DNA of 64,000 nt from Spongiibacter taiwanensis. Lineage in GTDB: Bacteria; Pseudomonadota; Gammaproteobacteria; Pseudomonadales; Spongiibacteraceae. The notes under the pieces are model-generated. The model ran no database searches. It saw only the letters and a list, made by a program, of their open reading frames with translations, and had not been told where the DNA came from. Position 1 is the first letter of the stretch. Each line of letters starts with the position of its first letter. Shown piece after piece: positions 27,000 to 35,973 of the stretch. The position numbers and the translations under genes were made by a program. Location of the stretch: NCBI RefSeq assembly GCF_023702635.1, contig NZ_CP098455.1, positions 3,100,001-3,164,000 of the forward strand, given 5' to 3'.

Positions 27000-28890
27000 C
27001 ACGGTGTTGGCAGCCGCTGACCTGGCCAAGGGGGTGCATGCCCTGGCATGCGCGGACCTCAAGCCCTACCTCGCCCTGCGCGACGGTGTGGATGACAGCG
27101 AGCGGCGGGTACTGCGGCAATTGACCGAAGCGCTGCTGTTTGAAGGCATTGTGGCGTTTCAGCAGATTCCCCTGGCCGAGGCGGGGATTGCCAGCGATGG
27201 TGTTAACCCGGTGTATGACTGCGCACTGCTGTTTGAACTGTCGGGATGCCGTTTTCGCTGCATCGGCAGTCGCCGGGTGTTTGATCGCATTCGTATTGCC
27301 AGCGGCTCTGTCGCCTGTGAGACGGACGCGGGCTTTCGCGAAGCGGGCCTGTTGGATCTGCTCGGCAAGCTGGAAATGGATGCGGGGGCGCGGCAGCGGG
27401 TACTGGGTGAGTTATCGCAAACCATCGCGCTGTGCCGGTGGAATGCCGACAATCTCAGCCATCATCTCAGCCCCAGGCGGGGGCTCGGGTTTCAGGCCCT
27501 CGAATCCGCCATCACCGAGGGCCACCTTTATCACCCTAGTTTCAAGACCCGCAGTGGCTTTTCGCTGGCAGATCATTGCCGCTATGGCCCCGAGGCAGGG
27601 CTGCCCTTTCAGTTGATGTGGCTGGCGGTGAAGAAGCACAAGCTGGAATCCTGTTTGAACGGCGACATGCTGGATTTCTGGCGCCGGGAAGTTGGCGATG
27701 GGCTGGTGAATGTGCTCGGCCAGCGGCTGGCCAAAGCCGGTGGTGACTGGCAGGGGTTTGCCCTGCTGCCGGTACACCCCTGGCAATGGCGATCAGTACA
27801 GGAGCAAGGCGCGGCAGCTGCCCTGGCGCAGGGTGATCTGCTGTTTTTAGGGGAGGGCGGCGATTACTACCAGCCCAGCCAGTCGCTGCGCACCCTGGTG
27901 AATGTGTCTCATCCTGAAAAGGCCAATATCAAGATTCCCCTGAACGTGGTGTGCACTTCATCGCACCGCAATTTGCAGGATCACTTTGTCTGTACCGCGC
28001 CGGCGGTGTCGGCCTGGTTGCAAGGCATTGTGGCGGGTGATGCCTATTTGCAGGGCGGCGATACCCCCGTCTTGCTCAGTGAGTATGCCGGATTGCTCTA
28101 CCAGCCCAGCGAGGCCGAGCGGGAGCTGGGTATGGAGGGACTGCTGGGTGTCATTTTTCGAGAAAGCGTGCTCGCCAAATTGACGGAAGGGCAGAGCGCG
28201 CTGCCCTTTACCGCGCTGATGCTGGTGGAATCCGATGGTCAGCCCTTTATCGCGCCCTGGCTCGAGCGCTACGGCGTGCAGGCCTGGGTGGACCGTCTGC
28301 TGGCGGTGATGCTGCTGCCCATCTGGCACCTGCTCTGTCACCACGGTATTGCGTTCGAGGCCCATGCCCAGAATCTGGTGCTGATTCACCGGGACGGCTG
28401 GCCGGAAAAAATTGTGCTGCGGGACTTCCATGAAGATACCGAGTTTGTGGCGGACTTTCTCGCCGAGGGGGTCGCGCCCTTGCAGCTCTCTGACATCGAT
28501 CCCTACTTTGACAGCATTCCTCTGGACGAGGGGTTCAGCATGGCCTCGGTCGATGCCCTGCGGGAGCTGTTTATGGATACGGTCTATGTGTTCAACCTGG
28601 CGGACCTGTCCTTTCTGCTGGCGCGCGACTGCGGTTACAGCGAGGCGCAGTTCTGGGAGCAAGTGTGCCAACAGCTGGGCCGCTACCGGGCATCCGGAGT
28701 TACTGCCGCTGAGCGAATAGATGCCCTCGGCACCGAGCATGCGCACATCATTGTTGAATCCCTGCTGAAGAAAAAGATTCTGGATGGTGGGGTATTGGAT
28801 TACTACGAGCACCGCGTGAGTAACGCCTTGCATCGCCCTGAGGAAAGAATCGTCCCTGAGGAAAGACAGGAAAGCTATGTTCTACGTTGA
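26989..28890 (+). CDS. asbB: NIS siderophore synthetase, AsbB-like (IucA/IucC family)
   Basis: A second IucA/IucC-type synthetase of 633 residues, expected to add the second spermidine (or 3,4-dihydroxybenzoyl-spermidine) arm to the citrate core. Seen: GHLYHPSFKTRSGFS near residue 160, LLPVHPWQW, SLRTLVNVSHPEKANIKIPLN and GIAFEAHAQNLVLIHRD. ATG 26989 has AAGGA upstream and lies inside the end of asbA; the longer frame back to 26869 has no family sequence. It overlaps asbC by 14 bp. Tandem type A/type C synthetases followed by an aryl-activating enzyme are specific to petrobactin-like loci. Confidence 0.88.
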   Translation: MLHSTVLAAADLAKGVHALACADLKPYLALRDGVDDSERRVLRQLTEALLFEGIVAFQQIPLAEAGIASDGVNPVYDCALLFELSGCRFRCIGSRRVFDRIRIASGSVACETDAGFREAGLLDLLGKLEMDAGARQRVLGELSQTIALCRWNADNLSHHLSPRRGLGFQALESAITEGHLYHPSFKTRSGFSLADHCRYGPEAGLPFQLMWLAVKKHKLESCLNGDMLDFWRREVGDGLVNVLGQRLAKAGGDWQGFALLPVHPWQWRSVQEQGAAAALAQGDLLFLGEGGDYYQPSQSLRTLVNVSHPEKANIKIPLNVVCTSSHRNLQDHFVCTAPAVSAWLQGIVAGDAYLQGGDTPVLLSEYAGLLYQPSEAERELGMEGLLGVIFRESVLAKLTEGQSALPFTALMLVESDGQPFIAPWLERYGVQAWVDRLLAVMLLPIWHLLCHHGIAFEAHAQNLVLIHRDGWPEKIVLRDFHEDTEFVADFLAEGVAPLQLSDIDPYFDSIPLDEGFSMASVDALRELFMDTVYVFNLADLSFLLARDCGYSEAQFWEQVCQQLGRYRASGVTAAERIDALGTEHAHIIVESLLKKKILDGGVLDYYEHRVSNALHRPEERIVPEERQESYVLR

Positions 28891-30145
28891 TGACAACTAT
28901 TGTGACCGCGACGCGGTTGCGGCGTGGCAGCGGGCCTTTGCCGAGCATGCCATTCTTGGCGACTGTCGCGGGCGGCGCTTTGCGGCCTGTATTGGCGATG
29001 CGGCTCTGTGGCTGTCTCTGTGCCTGTACTTGCGAGAACGTGGGGGCTCGGTGTTTCCGCTTCCGGTGGACACACCCGCCGAGGCGGCGCGACATCGGGC
29101 ACGGCAAAGCCGCAGCCATTATTTGTTGCTGGGCACGACCCTTGATGAGGTGCTGGCCAATATCGAGGTCATTGCCGAGGATGTTGCCGAGGGCGAGGCA
29201 GATACCGAGGCGGTACTGGTGCAAATGAGTTCCGGCACTACCGGCGCACCCAAGGTCATTGAGCGCAGCTGGGCAAGTATTGAGCGGGAAATTCAAAGCT
29301 ACGTGGGCCACTTCCCTGAAGCCAATGCCATGACGCCAGTGGTGGCGTGCCCGGTGAGCCATTCCTACGGCCTGATCTGCGGCTTTTTGGTGGCGCTGGC
29401 ACGGGGTCTTGAGCCCGTCATTGTGCAAAACCTCAACCCCAAGTTCATTTTGCGCAAGCTCCACGAGGCCAACGCACCGCTGCTGTATTGCTCACCGGCA
29501 TTGATAACCGCCGTGACCATGATGGCCAGCCCCGACCAACCCCTCCATGCGGTGATGACCTCGGGCACCCAGCTTCAGGCCCAGTGGTTTGGTCAGATCG
29601 GCAACAAAGTGGAGCGGCTCTATCAACAATACGGCTGCTCGGAAGTGGGCTGCATTTCGCTAGGGGGAGACCTGAGCGCGCTGGATGATGTGGGCCGGCC
29701 ACTGCCCCACCTGCGGGTGGAGGCGGGAGCCGGACCGCTGGCACCGGCGGAAATTCGGGTTACCGATACCAGTGGCAAACGAATTGAGACCCGGGATTCC
29801 GGCTATCTGGATGACGAGGGCCGTCTGCATTTTCTGTCCCGCCTGGACGACATGATCAATGTAGGTGGGCTGAACGTGTATCCGGCCGAGGTTGAAGACG
29901 TCGTGCTGGCCATGGACGAGATCACCGATGCGGTGGTGTACAAGCGCAGTCAGGGCTTTGGCAATGATCAGGTCTGCCTGAATTACGTTGCCAGCGAGGC
30001 GGTCGCGCCAGAAGGAATCCGGCGGTGGTGCCGACAGCATTTGTCTGCCCATCAGGTGCCGATTGTGATTCGCCGGGTGGAATCGATTCAACGTCTGGCC
30101 AACGGCAAAATCAGTCGCAAGGCCTTGAGCGAGGCCTTCGCTTAG
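28877..30145 (+). CDS. asbC: 3,4-dihydroxybenzoate-AMP ligase, AsbC-like
   Basis: A 422-residue member of the ANL adenylating family, at the short end of the range, like AsbC. Motifs: SSGTTGAPKVIERS (P-loop), YQQYGCSEVGCIS, SGYLDDEGRLHFLSRLDDMINVGGLNVYPAEVED and the C-terminal lysine in RLANGKISRKAL. AsbC activates 3,4-dihydroxybenzoate and loads it on the AsbD carrier. Here the carrier is the next gene, 49 bp on. The substrate is inferred from the neighbouring AsbF; 2,3-dihydroxybenzoate would need entABC-type genes, which are absent here. Confidence 0.88.
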   Translation: MFYVDDNYCDRDAVAAWQRAFAEHAILGDCRGRRFAACIGDAALWLSLCLYLRERGGSVFPLPVDTPAEAARHRARQSRSHYLLLGTTLDEVLANIEVIAEDVAEGEADTEAVLVQMSSGTTGAPKVIERSWASIEREIQSYVGHFPEANAMTPVVACPVSHSYGLICGFLVALARGLEPVIVQNLNPKFILRKLHEANAPLLYCSPALITAVTMMASPDQPLHAVMTSGTQLQAQWFGQIGNKVERLYQQYGCSEVGCISLGGDLSALDDVGRPLPHLRVEAGAGPLAPAEIRVTDTSGKRIETRDSGYLDDEGRLHFLSRLDDMINVGGLNVYPAEVEDVVLAMDEITDAVVYKRSQGFGNDQVCLNYVASEAVAPEGIRRWCRQHLSAHQVPIVIRRVESIQRLANGKISRKALSEAFA

Positions 30146-30194
30146 CGATTCCTTTCCACAAGACGTCACCAATTTCAGTGTTTAGAGAGAGTGT

Positions 30195-31484
30195 ATGACA
30201 AGGCAAGAAATTATCGACGCCATGTTCAGGGTGTTGAGCGAAAAAATTAAACCCTCGGGGCTGGAGCGCTTTCAAAGTGATGCCCGGCTGCTGGAGGACT
30301 TGGGACTGGACTCGTCCCAGGTGTTGCAGATGTTGATGTTCCTGGAACTGGATAACGGTCTGGATATGCCCGAAGACGCCTTGATGAACAAGGACTTTGA
30401 AACGGTGCGCAGTGTTGCCCAGATTATGTATGAGGCCCAAGACCTCCCAAAGGTCGAGAAGGGTCTTGAAGTCTATGAAGACCTCAAGATCCATTGCGTC
30501 GCCAGCTGCTTATCCGAAATCGTCAAACGCAATCCTGCCCTGGATCACCGCATTTTGTACTTTGCTGTGTGGGATGCCCAGGTCTGCGTGAATGATCGCT
30601 ACGTGCTTTCCTATCACGACGACAACATCAAACACGACTTTTTCTTTGACTGGTACGAAAAGCTCTACGGCATGAGGGTGATGTCCTGGTACGACCGGGG
30701 TGCCAGCAAGGATGAAAATATCGCCAAACTATGTTCGTTAGTCAGTCAGCGCCGCCCCGGACAACACATCATGGTGATGCTGGACATGCATCATTTGCCC
30801 GAGCGGGTGAACGAGTTTAATAAAGACCCGTTTCCCCATTACGTGATGCTCGGCCCCACCCATGACTCTGATTTGTGGTTTATGTATGACCCGGATTACC
30901 GCTGGGAGGGTGTGCTGCGCCGTGAACGAATCCTCGAGGCGGTGCGGCAACCCAGCGTAGCCGGAGGCTATTTCTTCTCGGACCGGGACGCGCAGCCGTC
31001 GCGGCCAGAGCAGGTCAGTGCCTACTTCGATGTGAGCGTAAAGCTCGATCACAATCCGGTCACCGATGCCATCCGCAGCGTGGTTCAGGCCCATGTGGAG
31101 GGGCTTGATAAAACCGGCCAGCCGCTACCCCTGGACAACCTGATGAAGGCAGTGGAAGAAGTGCCGGTGATGTCGCCGCGCAAGTATGCCTATGAGCATG
31201 GCTTTGCCTTTTTCTGGCGCGAGCTGGGCCTGGATGAGGCGGAGTTTGACCAATGGTGCGATGTGATCGATGAGCTGGCCAAAACCTACAAACTTATCCA
31301 GTACCAGGCCATGAAGCTGTCCGCCACCCGGGACCTGCGCCTGGCTGACAAGATTTTCACATTGCTTGATCAGCAGGATCAGCGGGAGTTCACCCTTAAA
31401 AAACGCCTGTGCGAGGTTAAGCAGCACTGGTATACCGCTGCCCAGTCAGCATCCACCCGAGAAGCGCCGATAGGAGTCGAGTAA
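30195..31484 (+). CDS. Fused aryl carrier protein and arylamide transferase, AsbD-AsbE
   Basis: One 429-residue frame covers two proteins that are separate in Bacillus. Residues 1 to about 80 are an acyl-carrier domain with the phosphopantetheine site Ser40 in LGLDSSQVLQM. From about 90 to 420 the sequence resembles AsbE (DUF6005-like; HCVASCLSEIVKRNP, HYVMLGPTHDSDLWFMYDPDYRWEG), which moves the 3,4-dihydroxybenzoyl group from the carrier to a spermidine amine. No stop or restart separates them. Ends in TAATG overlap with asbF. The Cys pair at the start of the second half (HCVASC) may include the catalytic nucleophile; that is a guess. Confidence 0.82.
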   Translation: MTRQEIIDAMFRVLSEKIKPSGLERFQSDARLLEDLGLDSSQVLQMLMFLELDNGLDMPEDALMNKDFETVRSVAQIMYEAQDLPKVEKGLEVYEDLKIHCVASCLSEIVKRNPALDHRILYFAVWDAQVCVNDRYVLSYHDDNIKHDFFFDWYEKLYGMRVMSWYDRGASKDENIAKLCSLVSQRRPGQHIMVMLDMHHLPERVNEFNKDPFPHYVMLGPTHDSDLWFMYDPDYRWEGVLRRERILEAVRQPSVAGGYFFSDRDAQPSRPEQVSAYFDVSVKLDHNPVTDAIRSVVQAHVEGLDKTGQPLPLDNLMKAVEEVPVMSPRKYAYEHGFAFFWRELGLDEAEFDQWCDVIDELAKTYKLIQYQAMKLSATRDLRLADKIFTLLDQQDQREFTLKKRLCEVKQHWYTAAQSASTREAPIGVE

Positions 31485-32362
31485 TGCATCTTTCAACCTG
31501 CACCATCACCTTCCGGCATCAGCTCATTTCCCTTGGCCAAATTGCCAATTGGGCAAAATGTAATGGTTTTGATGCCATTGAACTGTGGGGCGTGCACGCC
31601 AAAAACATCAAGAATTTCCCGGACTACGATCGGGATTGGCTGGCCTCGCTGGGGTTGTCGGTGTCCATGGTCAGCGACTACTTGCCCCTGGATGGAGACC
31701 CCAAACGGGCCCTGGACAGCACCGCCGAGCTCTGCCGTCTCACCCAAGAGTGGGGTGCTAAAAAATTGCGCACGTTTTCCGGCGGTAAGGGCAGTGCGGC
31801 GGTCGGCCCGGAAGAGCGCCGCCAGTGGACCCAACGCCTCAAACAATTGTGCGCCGTTGCCCAGGACCACGGATTGCAGATGGTGGTGGAAACCCATCCC
31901 AATACCCTGGCGGATACCCTGGCGTCGACGCTGCAGCTGATTGACGAGGTTGATCACCCGGCGCTGAAAATTAACTACGACGTTATTCATGTTTGGGAAA
32001 TGGGCAGTGATCCCGTTGAAGTATTTCCTCTTCTGGCGCCCCTGATTGTGCATATGCATTTCAAAAATGTCAGTGACCGCCGACTGCTGGATATTTTCGC
32101 ACCCGGCAATGTGTATGCCCCGGCCGGGGTTCGAGACGGCATGACACCTTTGTTTGAGGGAGCCTATGACTATCGGGGTTTCCTGAATTTTCTGCTGAAT
32201 CAGTACCCCGAGCAATGGCAAAAAATGGATGCCTCCCTGGAGTGGTTTGGTCACGAGGCCTTCGCCACCCTGAAGCAAGACCTGGAATCGATCATGCAAT
32301 TGCAGCTCGCCGTGAATGAAGGGCGCATTGATTCCAACCAGACGCTGGCCAGCATTGTTTAA
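31484..32362 (+). CDS. asbF: 3-dehydroshikimate dehydratase, AsbF-like
   Basis: A 292-residue TIM-barrel protein of the xylose-isomerase-like AP endonuclease 2 fold. It converts 3-dehydroshikimate to 3,4-dihydroxybenzoate (protocatechuate), the catechol of petrobactin. Visible: early FDAIELWGVHAKN, metal-site residues in MVVETHPNTLADT, LKINYDVIHVW and VHMHFKNVSD. Length is close to Bacillus AsbF (about 280). Its ATG overlaps the asbD-asbE stop by one base. Presence of this gene is the main reason to predict a 3,4-catecholate and not a 2,3-catecholate. Confidence 0.88.
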   Translation: MHLSTCTITFRHQLISLGQIANWAKCNGFDAIELWGVHAKNIKNFPDYDRDWLASLGLSVSMVSDYLPLDGDPKRALDSTAELCRLTQEWGAKKLRTFSGGKGSAAVGPEERRQWTQRLKQLCAVAQDHGLQMVVETHPNTLADTLASTLQLIDEVDHPALKINYDVIHVWEMGSDPVEVFPLLAPLIVHMHFKNVSDRRLLDIFAPGNVYAPAGVRDGMTPLFEGAYDYRGFLNFLLNQYPEQWQKMDASLEWFGHEAFATLKQDLESIMQLQLAVNEGRIDSNQTLASIV

Positions 32363-32377
32363 AAGGAAGCCGTGGGA

Positions 32378-33511
32378 ATGACGACCCCCTATTATTTGAT
32401 TGACGAAAGTCGCATGCAAAAAGCCATGGAGCGGATTCGCTATGTGGAGCAGCACAGTGGCGCCAAATCCGTGCTGGCGCTGAAGTGCTTTTCAACCTGG
32501 TGTGCCTTTGATTTTATGCGGCCCTACCTGGCTGGGACCACCAGCAGCAGCCTGTATGAAGCGCGCCTGGGCAACGAGAAATTTGGCGGCGAAACCCACG
32601 GCTACAGTGTGGCCTACAGCGACGATGAAATTGATGAGGTGGTTCGCTGTTGCGACAAGGTGATTTTCAACTCCCTGAGCCAATTCGAACGTTTCAAAGA
32701 CCGTGCGCAATTGGTCTCCCGCGGCTTGCGACTCAACCCCCGCATTGGCTACTCAGGCTATCAACTCAGTAACACCGTTTGCCAGTATTCCCGGTTGGGT
32801 GTAACGGCTGACAAGTTGCCCGCCGATATCGGTGAGCAGATTGATGGCGTGATGCTGCACATGAACTGCGAGAACCACGACTTCACTGACCTGTGTCGGC
32901 AGATAAACGAGATCGAGCGCCAGTTCGGCTGGTTGTTGCCACAGCTGTCCTGGCTGAGTCTGGGCGGTGGCGTGGCTTTTACCTCAGACGGCTATCCGCT
33001 GCACGAATTCTCCAATCGCTTGGCTGAACTGGCAGAAAAATACCGTTTGCAGGTCTATTTGGAGCCCGGCGAGGCCTCGGTCACCCAGTCCACGTCCCTG
33101 GTGGTATCGGTATTGGACATTGTCGATAACGGCCTGCCCACCCTGATTGTCGATGCCGGGGTGGAGACCCACCTGCTCGATGTTCTGGTGTATCGCTTTG
33201 CCCCCGCGCTGGCGGGGGCAACCCCGCTGGAAGACGGTGAGGTGGAAGATGCCGTGGCCTCTGGCAAGCCGGTTTACCGGGTCAGCGGTCGCACCTGTCT
33301 GGCCGGTGACGTGTTTGGCACCTATGTTTTCGAACAGCCGGTTGCCCTGGGGCAAACCCTGAGCTTCACCGATGTCGCCAGTTATTCCATGGTCAAGAAG
33401 AATTTTTTCAATGGCATTCGCATGCCGAGCATTCATTACAAAAACCTCAACGGCGAAACCCGGATCGTTCGGGAGTTTGCCTATGAGGATTTTCGAGACT
33501 TCCTGTCTTGA
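32378..33511 (+). CDS. nspC: Carboxy(nor)spermidine decarboxylase
   Basis: A PLP enzyme of the alanine racemase-fold decarboxylases, 377 residues. The PLP lysine is Lys36 in VLALKCFSTW; the family's glycine-rich phosphate site is in LSLGGGVAFTSDGYPLHEF, and the second-subunit catalytic Cys is in RTCLAGDVFG. It removes the carboxyl of carboxyspermidine or carboxynorspermidine, giving spermidine or norspermidine. ATG 32378 is chosen over GTG 32372. It follows asbF by 15 bp and precedes a dehydrogenase of the same pathway, so the two last steps of spermidine synthesis sit inside the siderophore operon. Confidence 0.92.
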   Translation: MTTPYYLIDESRMQKAMERIRYVEQHSGAKSVLALKCFSTWCAFDFMRPYLAGTTSSSLYEARLGNEKFGGETHGYSVAYSDDEIDEVVRCCDKVIFNSLSQFERFKDRAQLVSRGLRLNPRIGYSGYQLSNTVCQYSRLGVTADKLPADIGEQIDGVMLHMNCENHDFTDLCRQINEIERQFGWLLPQLSWLSLGGGVAFTSDGYPLHEFSNRLAELAEKYRLQVYLEPGEASVTQSTSLVVSVLDIVDNGLPTLIVDAGVETHLLDVLVYRFAPALAGATPLEDGEVEDAVASGKPVYRVSGRTCLAGDVFGTYVFEQPVALGQTLSFTDVASYSMVKKNFFNGIRMPSIHYKNLNGETRIVREFAYEDFRDFLS

Positions 33512-33604
33512 TACACGCACCGGCCCAGGCCGATGCGCTAACGCGGACGCGATCATGCGGTCCGGTGAACACGCAATTGCTCATTAGATGTTGTGGGGTT
33601 GATC

Positions 33605-34879
33605 ATGAAAAAAAATGTTCTTGTTATTGGAGCCGGCGCGGTGGGCGCCGTGGTTGCCCATAAATGTGCCCAGCGCAGCGATGTTTTTGCTTCACTTTGT
33701 ATCGCATCGAAAAATATCAGTAAGTGTCACGCCATTGTGGCGTCGGTTTCTGACAAGGCCTATCGCCATCAGGCTGAGTTTGGGCTTTCTGCCAAGGCGG
33801 TGCAGGCCGATGATTTACCGTCCCTGGTCGCGCTGATCGAAGAATGCCGCGCCGACATCGTCATCAATGTCTGCACCGCCTTTGTGAATATGACCATTCT
33901 GGATGCCTGTCTGGCCACCCAAACCGCCTACATCGATACCGCCGTCCACGAGGATTACCACGTGATGAACGCGCCTTATCCCTGGTATGCCAACTTCGAG
34001 TGGAAGAAAAAAGCGGCCTGTGTCGAGCAGGGGGTAACCGCCATTTTGGGCTGCGGCTTTGATCCGGGGGTGGTCAACGCCTACTGTGCCTACGCCCAGC
34101 GTCACGAGTTTGACAGTATCGACAGCATCGACATCATGGATGTAAACGACGGTGACCACGGGCGTTTCTTCTCCACCAACTTTGATCCTGAAATCAATTT
34201 GCGGGAGATCATTGAGGATGCCGGTTGTCTTGAAGATGGAGAGTGGCGCAGCTACCCCCACCATAGCCGTTCCATGCGTTACAACTTTCCGGTGGTGGGG
34301 GAGCATCCCCTGTACCTGATGGGGCACGACGAGGTGCACTCGCTGTCGGTGAACATTGAGGGCGTTAAAACCGTGCGCTTTTGGATGGGCTTTGGCGAGC
34401 ACTACCTCAACTGTCTGAACGTGTTTGAAAAGGTGGGCCTGCTCAATCACGAAAAGGTTACCACCAGTGACGGCCAGAACGTGGTGCCCCTGCATGTGCT
34501 GAAAGCCTGCCTGCCCGACCCCGGAACCCTGGCGGCGAACTACCGGGGTAAAACCTGCATTGGTACCCTGATCAAGGGGCATAAGGACGGCCAGGAAAAA
34601 GAGCTGTTTGTTTACAATATCTGCGACCATCAGGAGACCTTTGCTGATGTGGGCTCGCAAGCGATTGCCTTTACTGCCGGGGTGCCACCGGTGGCGGCGG
34701 CGGTGTTGGTGGCCACCGGCGACTGGGATGTGAAGGGCATGGTCAATGTGGAAGAGCTGGACCCACTGCCATTTTTCCGGGAGCTGGCTGCGATGGGCTT
34801 GTCCACCGAGAAGTGCGAACCGGGTGAGATTCCCGAGCAAGACCTGGAACCCCAAGTGATGGCGGTGGCGTCGTCATGA
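33605..34879 (+). CDS. Carboxy(nor)spermidine dehydrogenase, copy 2
   Basis: A 424-residue paralogue of the protein at 20864-22072. Shared blocks: VLVIGAGAVGAVVAHKCAQRSDVFA, NMTILDACLATQTAYIDTA, GCGFDPGVVNAYCAY, DVNDGDHGRFFSTNFDPEINLREI and GKTCIGTLIKGHKDG. It differs in an insertion near residues 45-60 and in the substrate loop after NVCTAFVN. It sits between nspC and aguA. Two copies in one operon suggest different amine acceptors (putrescine and another diamine or agmatine), or simple gene dosage. Reaction inferred from family: NADPH-dependent condensation with aspartate semialdehyde. Confidence 0.87.
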   Translation: MKKNVLVIGAGAVGAVVAHKCAQRSDVFASLCIASKNISKCHAIVASVSDKAYRHQAEFGLSAKAVQADDLPSLVALIEECRADIVINVCTAFVNMTILDACLATQTAYIDTAVHEDYHVMNAPYPWYANFEWKKKAACVEQGVTAILGCGFDPGVVNAYCAYAQRHEFDSIDSIDIMDVNDGDHGRFFSTNFDPEINLREIIEDAGCLEDGEWRSYPHHSRSMRYNFPVVGEHPLYLMGHDEVHSLSVNIEGVKTVRFWMGFGEHYLNCLNVFEKVGLLNHEKVTTSDGQNVVPLHVLKACLPDPGTLAANYRGKTCIGTLIKGHKDGQEKELFVYNICDHQETFADVGSQAIAFTAGVPPVAAAVLVATGDWDVKGMVNVEELDPLPFFRELAAMGLSTEKCEPGEIPEQDLEPQVMAVASS

Positions 34880-34916
34880 AATTATGCCAGCGGCGGCGCT
34901 GCCGAGGGCGGGGCTA

Positions 34917-35963
34917 ATGGGCGCGGCAATGCATTATCTGCCGCCGGAATGGTATGTTCAGGATACCGTGATACTCAGCTGGCCCCATGCTGACACGGAT
35001 TGGGCCGCCATGCTGAGTGAGGTGGAAGCGGTATATACCGCCGTTGCCGGTGCCATACTCAAGGTGCAGGGGGTGTTGGTCTTGTGCCATGACCAGGAGC
35101 TGGAGCAGCGGGTACGCCGCTTGCTGGCAGAGCCCGGTGCAGTGCCACAAAACCTGTTAACCGCGGTGGTGCCCTACAACGATACCTGGGTGCGGGACTA
35201 CGGCCCCCTTACCGTGGTCGATGCCCAGGGGCGCTGCCGGGCGCTGGACTTTACCTTTACAGGCTGGGGCGGCAAATACGATGGCGGTCTCGATAACGCG
35301 GTGAACCGGACACTGTTGCCCCGGCCAATGTTCGCCGCAGGCTATCAATCGGCGGGCCTGGTGTTGGAGGGCGGCGGCGTTGATGTCGATGGCAATGGAC
35401 ATTTACTGACCACCTCCCGGTGTCTGGAAAATAGCAATCGCAACCCCCAACTCAGCCGGGCGCAAATTGAAGCGTGTCTACGCGGCGCATTTGGCATTCA
35501 TACGGTTTTCTGGCTTGAGCATGGTCATCTCGAAGGCGATGACACCGACGCTCATATCGACACGCTGGCGCGGTTTGCGCCCAATAGCACCATTGTTTAT
35601 ACCGCCTGTGACGACCCGAGCGACAGTCATTATAAAGAGTTGCTCAATATGGCTGCCGAATTGAAGGCCCTGCGCCGACAAGACGGAAAGGCATTCAGGC
35701 TGCTGGCATTACCGTGGCCAACCGCCTGCTACAACAGGGCGGGGGAACGCCTGCCTGCCAGCTATGCCAATTTTCTGGTGATTAACGGCGCGGTGCTAGT
35801 GCCAACCTACCGTCAGCGAGAGAATGATGCCAGGGCGCTCAGTTGTGTGGGGGAGGCCTTTCCGGATCACCGCATTATCGGCATGGATTGCCTGCCCCTG
35901 ATTCATCAGTTTGGCAGTTTGCACTGCATCAGCATGCAGGTGCCCAGAGGGTTTTTGAAGTGA
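34917..35963 (+). CDS. aguA: Agmatine deiminase
   Basis: Converts agmatine to N-carbamoylputrescine. About 348 residues, of the PAD/guanidine-modifying fold. Seen: PPEWYVQDTVILSWPH, TWVRDYGPLTVVD (substrate Asp), LEGGGVDVDGNGHLLTT, EHGHLEGDDTDAHIDTLARF (catalytic His) and the catalytic Cys in FGSLHCISMQ near the C-terminus. Starts at 34884, 34917 and 34929 are possible; 34917 has a purine-rich stretch upstream and 34929 (MHYLPPEW) fits family N-termini best. The next gene, 10 bp on, encodes the following enzyme. Together with speA it completes agmatine to putrescine. Confidence 0.92.
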   Translation: MGAAMHYLPPEWYVQDTVILSWPHADTDWAAMLSEVEAVYTAVAGAILKVQGVLVLCHDQELEQRVRRLLAEPGAVPQNLLTAVVPYNDTWVRDYGPLTVVDAQGRCRALDFTFTGWGGKYDGGLDNAVNRTLLPRPMFAAGYQSAGLVLEGGGVDVDGNGHLLTTSRCLENSNRNPQLSRAQIEACLRGAFGIHTVFWLEHGHLEGDDTDAHIDTLARFAPNSTIVYTACDDPSDSHYKELLNMAAELKALRRQDGKAFRLLALPWPTACYNRAGERLPASYANFLVINGAVLVPTYRQRENDARALSCVGEAFPDHRIIGMDCLPLIHQFGSLHCISMQVPRGFLK

Positions 35964-35973
35964 GTGCTGTTTT

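Noticed and set aside
25884-27062. 392-codon open frame on the minus strand
   Set aside because: Opposite to the two siderophore synthetase genes; no motif, and the plus-strand genes overlap in the normal way of an operon.
33815-34855. 346-codon open frame on the minus strand
   Set aside because: Opposite to the second carboxyspermidine dehydrogenase; low-complexity His/Val-rich translation without motifs.
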